Positions 5,190 through 6,864 of a stretch of 6,864 nt of DNA are shown here, piece by piece (within the stretch, counting starts at the first letter, position 1; each line of letters starts with the position of its first letter). The position numbers and the translations under genes were made by a program. The notes below the pieces were generated by a model. The model saw only the letters and a program-made list of their open reading frames with translations, ran no database searches and had not been told where the DNA came from. Source of the stretch: Alphaproteobacteria bacterium (GTDB taxonomy: Bacteria > Pseudomonadota > Alphaproteobacteria > Acetobacterales > Acetobacteraceae); assembly GCA_026225015.1 (NCBI GenBank), contig JAMFRY010000083.1:1-6864 (forward strand). The letters run 5' to 3'.

Positions 5190-6059
5190 ATGAACGATAT
5201 CGGCCTAACCCCGGCGCATGAGGCGCTGAAACCGGAGGCTCGCGCCTGGTTCACCACCCTGCGGGACCGGATTTGCGCGGAATTCGAAGCCATCGAGGAC
5301 GCGCTGGACCCGGAAACGCCGGGCGGCCGGTTTGAGCGCACGGAATGGGTCCGGGCCGAGGGCGGCGGCGGGGTGATGAGCGTGATGCGCGGCCGGGTGT
5401 TCGAGAAGGTCGGGGTGAACATTTCGACCGTTGGCGGCGTGTTCTCCCCGGATTTCGCCCGGCAGATGCGCGGCGCGGAGGAGAACGCGGCATTCTGGGC
5501 CTCGGGCATCAGCTTGGTCGCGCATTTGCACAGCCCGCGGGTGCCGGCGGTGCATATGAATACCCGCATGATCGTCACCACTAAAGGCTGGTTCGGCGGC
5601 GGCGGGGACCTGACGCCGCTGCAGCCGGGAACACCGCAAGCCACTGAAGATGCAGCTTTTTTTCACGGCGCTTACAAGGCCGCCTGCGACCGGCACGATG
5701 CGGAATATTATCCGAAATTCAAAAAATGGTGCGACGAATATTTCTTCCTGCCGCACCGGGGCGAGCCCCGTGGCGCCGGCGGAATTTTTTATGACTATCT
5801 CGATTCCGGCAATGCCGATTCCGATTTCGCCTTCACCCGCGACGTGGGCGAGGCCTTCCTTGCCGCCTACCCGGCAATCGTCAGGCGCCGGATGTTCGAG
5901 CGTTTTACGAGTGATGAACGCGAGGCGCAGCTGGTGCGGCGCGGGCGCTATGTGGAGTTCAACCTGCTCTACGACCGCGGCACGAGTTTCGGCCTGAAAA
6001 CCGGCGGTAATACCGAGGCGATACTGATGAGCATGCCGCCTTTGGCGAAATGGCCTTGA
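5190..6059 (+). CDS. hemF: Oxygen-dependent coproporphyrinogen III oxidase
   Basis: HemF converts coproporphyrinogen III to protoporphyrinogen IX in the cytoplasm by oxidative decarboxylation of two propionate side chains, using O2 and no metal or radical SAM cofactor. The 289-residue length fits the family. Conserved stretches in order: MRGRVFEKVGVNISTVGG (66-83), FWASGISLVAHLHSP (102-116), VPAVHMNTR (118-126), GWFGGGGDLTPL (133-144), FFLPHRGEPRGAGGIFYDYL (185-204), and a C-terminal block from RGRYVEFNLLYDRGTSFGLK to TGGNTEAILMSMPPL. A TAG at 5181-5183 in frame makes ATG 5190 the earliest possible start; its ribosome site is weak. It is transcribed divergently from petA, 154 bases apart. Its stop lies only 7 bases from the end of mipZ. 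A haem-synthesis gene beside a bc1 operon makes sense for haem supply, although here the bc1 b-haem sites are mostly lost. Confidence 0.96.
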   Translation: MNDIGLTPAHEALKPEARAWFTTLRDRICAEFEAIEDALDPETPGGRFERTEWVRAEGGGGVMSVMRGRVFEKVGVNISTVGGVFSPDFARQMRGAEENAAFWASGISLVAHLHSPRVPAVHMNTRMIVTTKGWFGGGGDLTPLQPGTPQATEDAAFFHGAYKAACDRHDAEYYPKFKKWCDEYFFLPHRGEPRGAGGIFYDYLDSGNADSDFAFTRDVGEAFLAAYPAIVRRRMFERFTSDEREAQLVRRGRYVEFNLLYDRGTSFGLKTGGNTEAILMSMPPLAKWP

Positions 6060-6066
6060 GGTACAA

Positions 6067-6864
6067 TCAGGCGACCAGTTCAAGCTTTGGCGCGGGTTTT
6101 TTGATGGTGGAAAGCAGCGCGCGGACCTCGGTGCGGGCGGCCACATGGGACAAGCCCAGCGCGATCCCGATATTGGCCTCGCGGACATCCATCAGCGTGA
6201 GGCCCTGCAGATAAAGCTCGCGAAAGATCACGCGCTCGCCAAAGCCTTTCAGGGTGCGAAAGCCGATGCGCTTGGCCAGCGTCTCCAGGGTTGAGCCAAC
6301 ATCGCGCTTATTGCGCGCCTCGGAGGCGGCGAGCCGGTTGCGCATGACGATCCAGTCAATCTTGCCGCGATCGGCGGCGAAGCGGTTTTTGCGCGCCTCC
6401 CACACCATTTCGGCATAGATGCTGGGTTTGACGATGTCGTGATTCTCCGGATCGACCTTGGCCAGCATGGAGAAATCGACGAAACTGTCATTGATCGGAG
6501 TGATCAGCGTGTCGGCATGGGCGTGGCCGTAGCGCGACAGATAGGTATCGGCGCCGGGACAGTCGATGACGACGATATCGGCATTGGCGCTCACCTCCGC
6601 AAAAGCGGCATCGAAGCGGGCGCGCTCCTCCGCCTCGGCTTCCAGCCGGTTATCGAGTGTACTGCGATGCACGGAGGCAAAAGCCGGCATGGGCAACGGG
6701 ATGTTTTTCGAGTTGATGAAATGCTGGCGGGCGGCGAGCGTGCCGGCCAGCGTGCCTTGCCTTGCATCGAGATCGAGAGCGCCGAGGCGGTAGCCATCGC
6801 GCATCAGGCCGATGATGATGTGAATGGCGGTGGTGGATTTGCCGGAGCCGCCTTTCTCATTGCC
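6067..6864 (-). CDS. mipZ: Division-plane positioning ATPase MipZ (5' end outside window)
   Basis: The frame is open from the window end to TGA at 6067-6069 and begins in the middle of the first motif, so only about the first ten residues are missing. Visible residues 1-12 are GNEKGGSGKSTT, the deviant Walker A box of the ParA/MinD superfamily with both lysines. ALDLDARQ (29-36) is the A' region and IVVIDCPG (97-104) is Walker B. MipZ-specific blocks are also present: PINDSFVDFSML, VDPE, YAEMVWEARKNRFA, WIVMRNRLAASEARNKR, and VIFRELYLQGLTLMD. Total visible length is 265 residues. In Caulobacter, MipZ binds ParB at the poles and forms a gradient that blocks FtsZ assembly away from mid-cell; the same role is inferred here. 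It converges with hemF with only 7 bases between stops, so there is no room for separate terminators between them. Confidence 0.93.
   Translation of the reverse strand, partial: GNEKGGSGKSTTAIHIIIGLMRDGYRLGALDLDARQGTLAGTLAARQHFINSKNIPLPMPAFASVHRSTLDNRLEAEAEERARFDAAFAEVSANADIVVIDCPGADTYLSRYGHAHADTLITPINDSFVDFSMLAKVDPENHDIVKPSIYAEMVWEARKNRFAADRGKIDWIVMRNRLAASEARNKRDVGSTLETLAKRIGFRTLKGFGERVIFRELYLQGLTLMDVREANIGIALGLSHVAARTEVRALLSTIKKPAPKLELVA

Noticed and set aside
5036..5644. Long 5' extension of the Rieske frame
   Set aside because: It runs antisense to hemF; AGGAG 5 bases before ATG 5035 and the Tat-type N-terminus mark the real start.
5205..6188. 327-codon open frame opposite hemF
   Set aside because: Shadow of the GC-rich hemF gene; composition is typical antisense and hemF on the plus strand is unmistakable.
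1..6864. CRISPR arrays, tRNA or rRNA genes, transposases
   Set aside because: No spaced repeats, no cloverleaf or rRNA-like stretch and no transposase domain were seen on either strand.

Overview
The window looks like chromosomal DNA from a GC-rich alphaproteobacterium, probably Rhodospirillales/Acetobacteraceae. The reasons are a PhaR-type regulator of polyhydroxyalkanoate storage, a MipZ division-site ATPase, a petABC operon divergent from an alphaproteobacterial-type HemF, and strong GC bias in most genes. The family-level placement is inference.

Layout. 1-363 (+): 3' part of phaR. 364-958 (+): a TspO/MBR membrane protein with an awkward 5' end; the only strong Shine-Dalgarno points into the wrong frame, so a frameshift is possible. 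978-1550 (+): a small exported ankyrin-repeat protein. 1568 onward (+): a well-placed ribosome site and GTG that start a short reading frame, which soon runs antisense into the next gene. 1632-2417 (-): a complete signal peptidase I (lepB), visibly more AT-rich than its neighbours. 2575-5035 (-): petA-petB-petC, the three-subunit cytochrome bc1 operon, tightly coupled. 5190-6059 (+): hemF, divergent from petA. 6067-6864 (-): mipZ, convergent with hemF and cut by the window end.

The most striking content is the bc1 operon. All three reading frames are intact, have good ribosome binding sites and keep the family architecture. Yet the Rieske subunit has lost three of its four [2Fe-2S] ligands (both histidines and one cysteine) while keeping both disulfide cysteines. 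Cytochrome b has leucine at three of its four haem-ligating histidine positions, has lost two of the four haem-packing glycines, and has PPWY where the quinol-site PEWY motif should be. Cytochrome c1, in contrast, keeps its CxxCH haem site and its axial methionine. The sequence therefore encodes what looks like a bc1-shaped complex in which only the c-type haem could still be held. It cannot be an ordinary ubiquinol:cytochrome c reductase. It is either a repurposed complex under selection or an early, coordinated decay that has not yet produced stops.

The other genes are ordinary housekeeping functions: PHA regulation, protein export, haem synthesis and cell division. The lepB island and the disrupted-looking reading frame beside it suggest a local insertion between the ankyrin gene and the pet operon.
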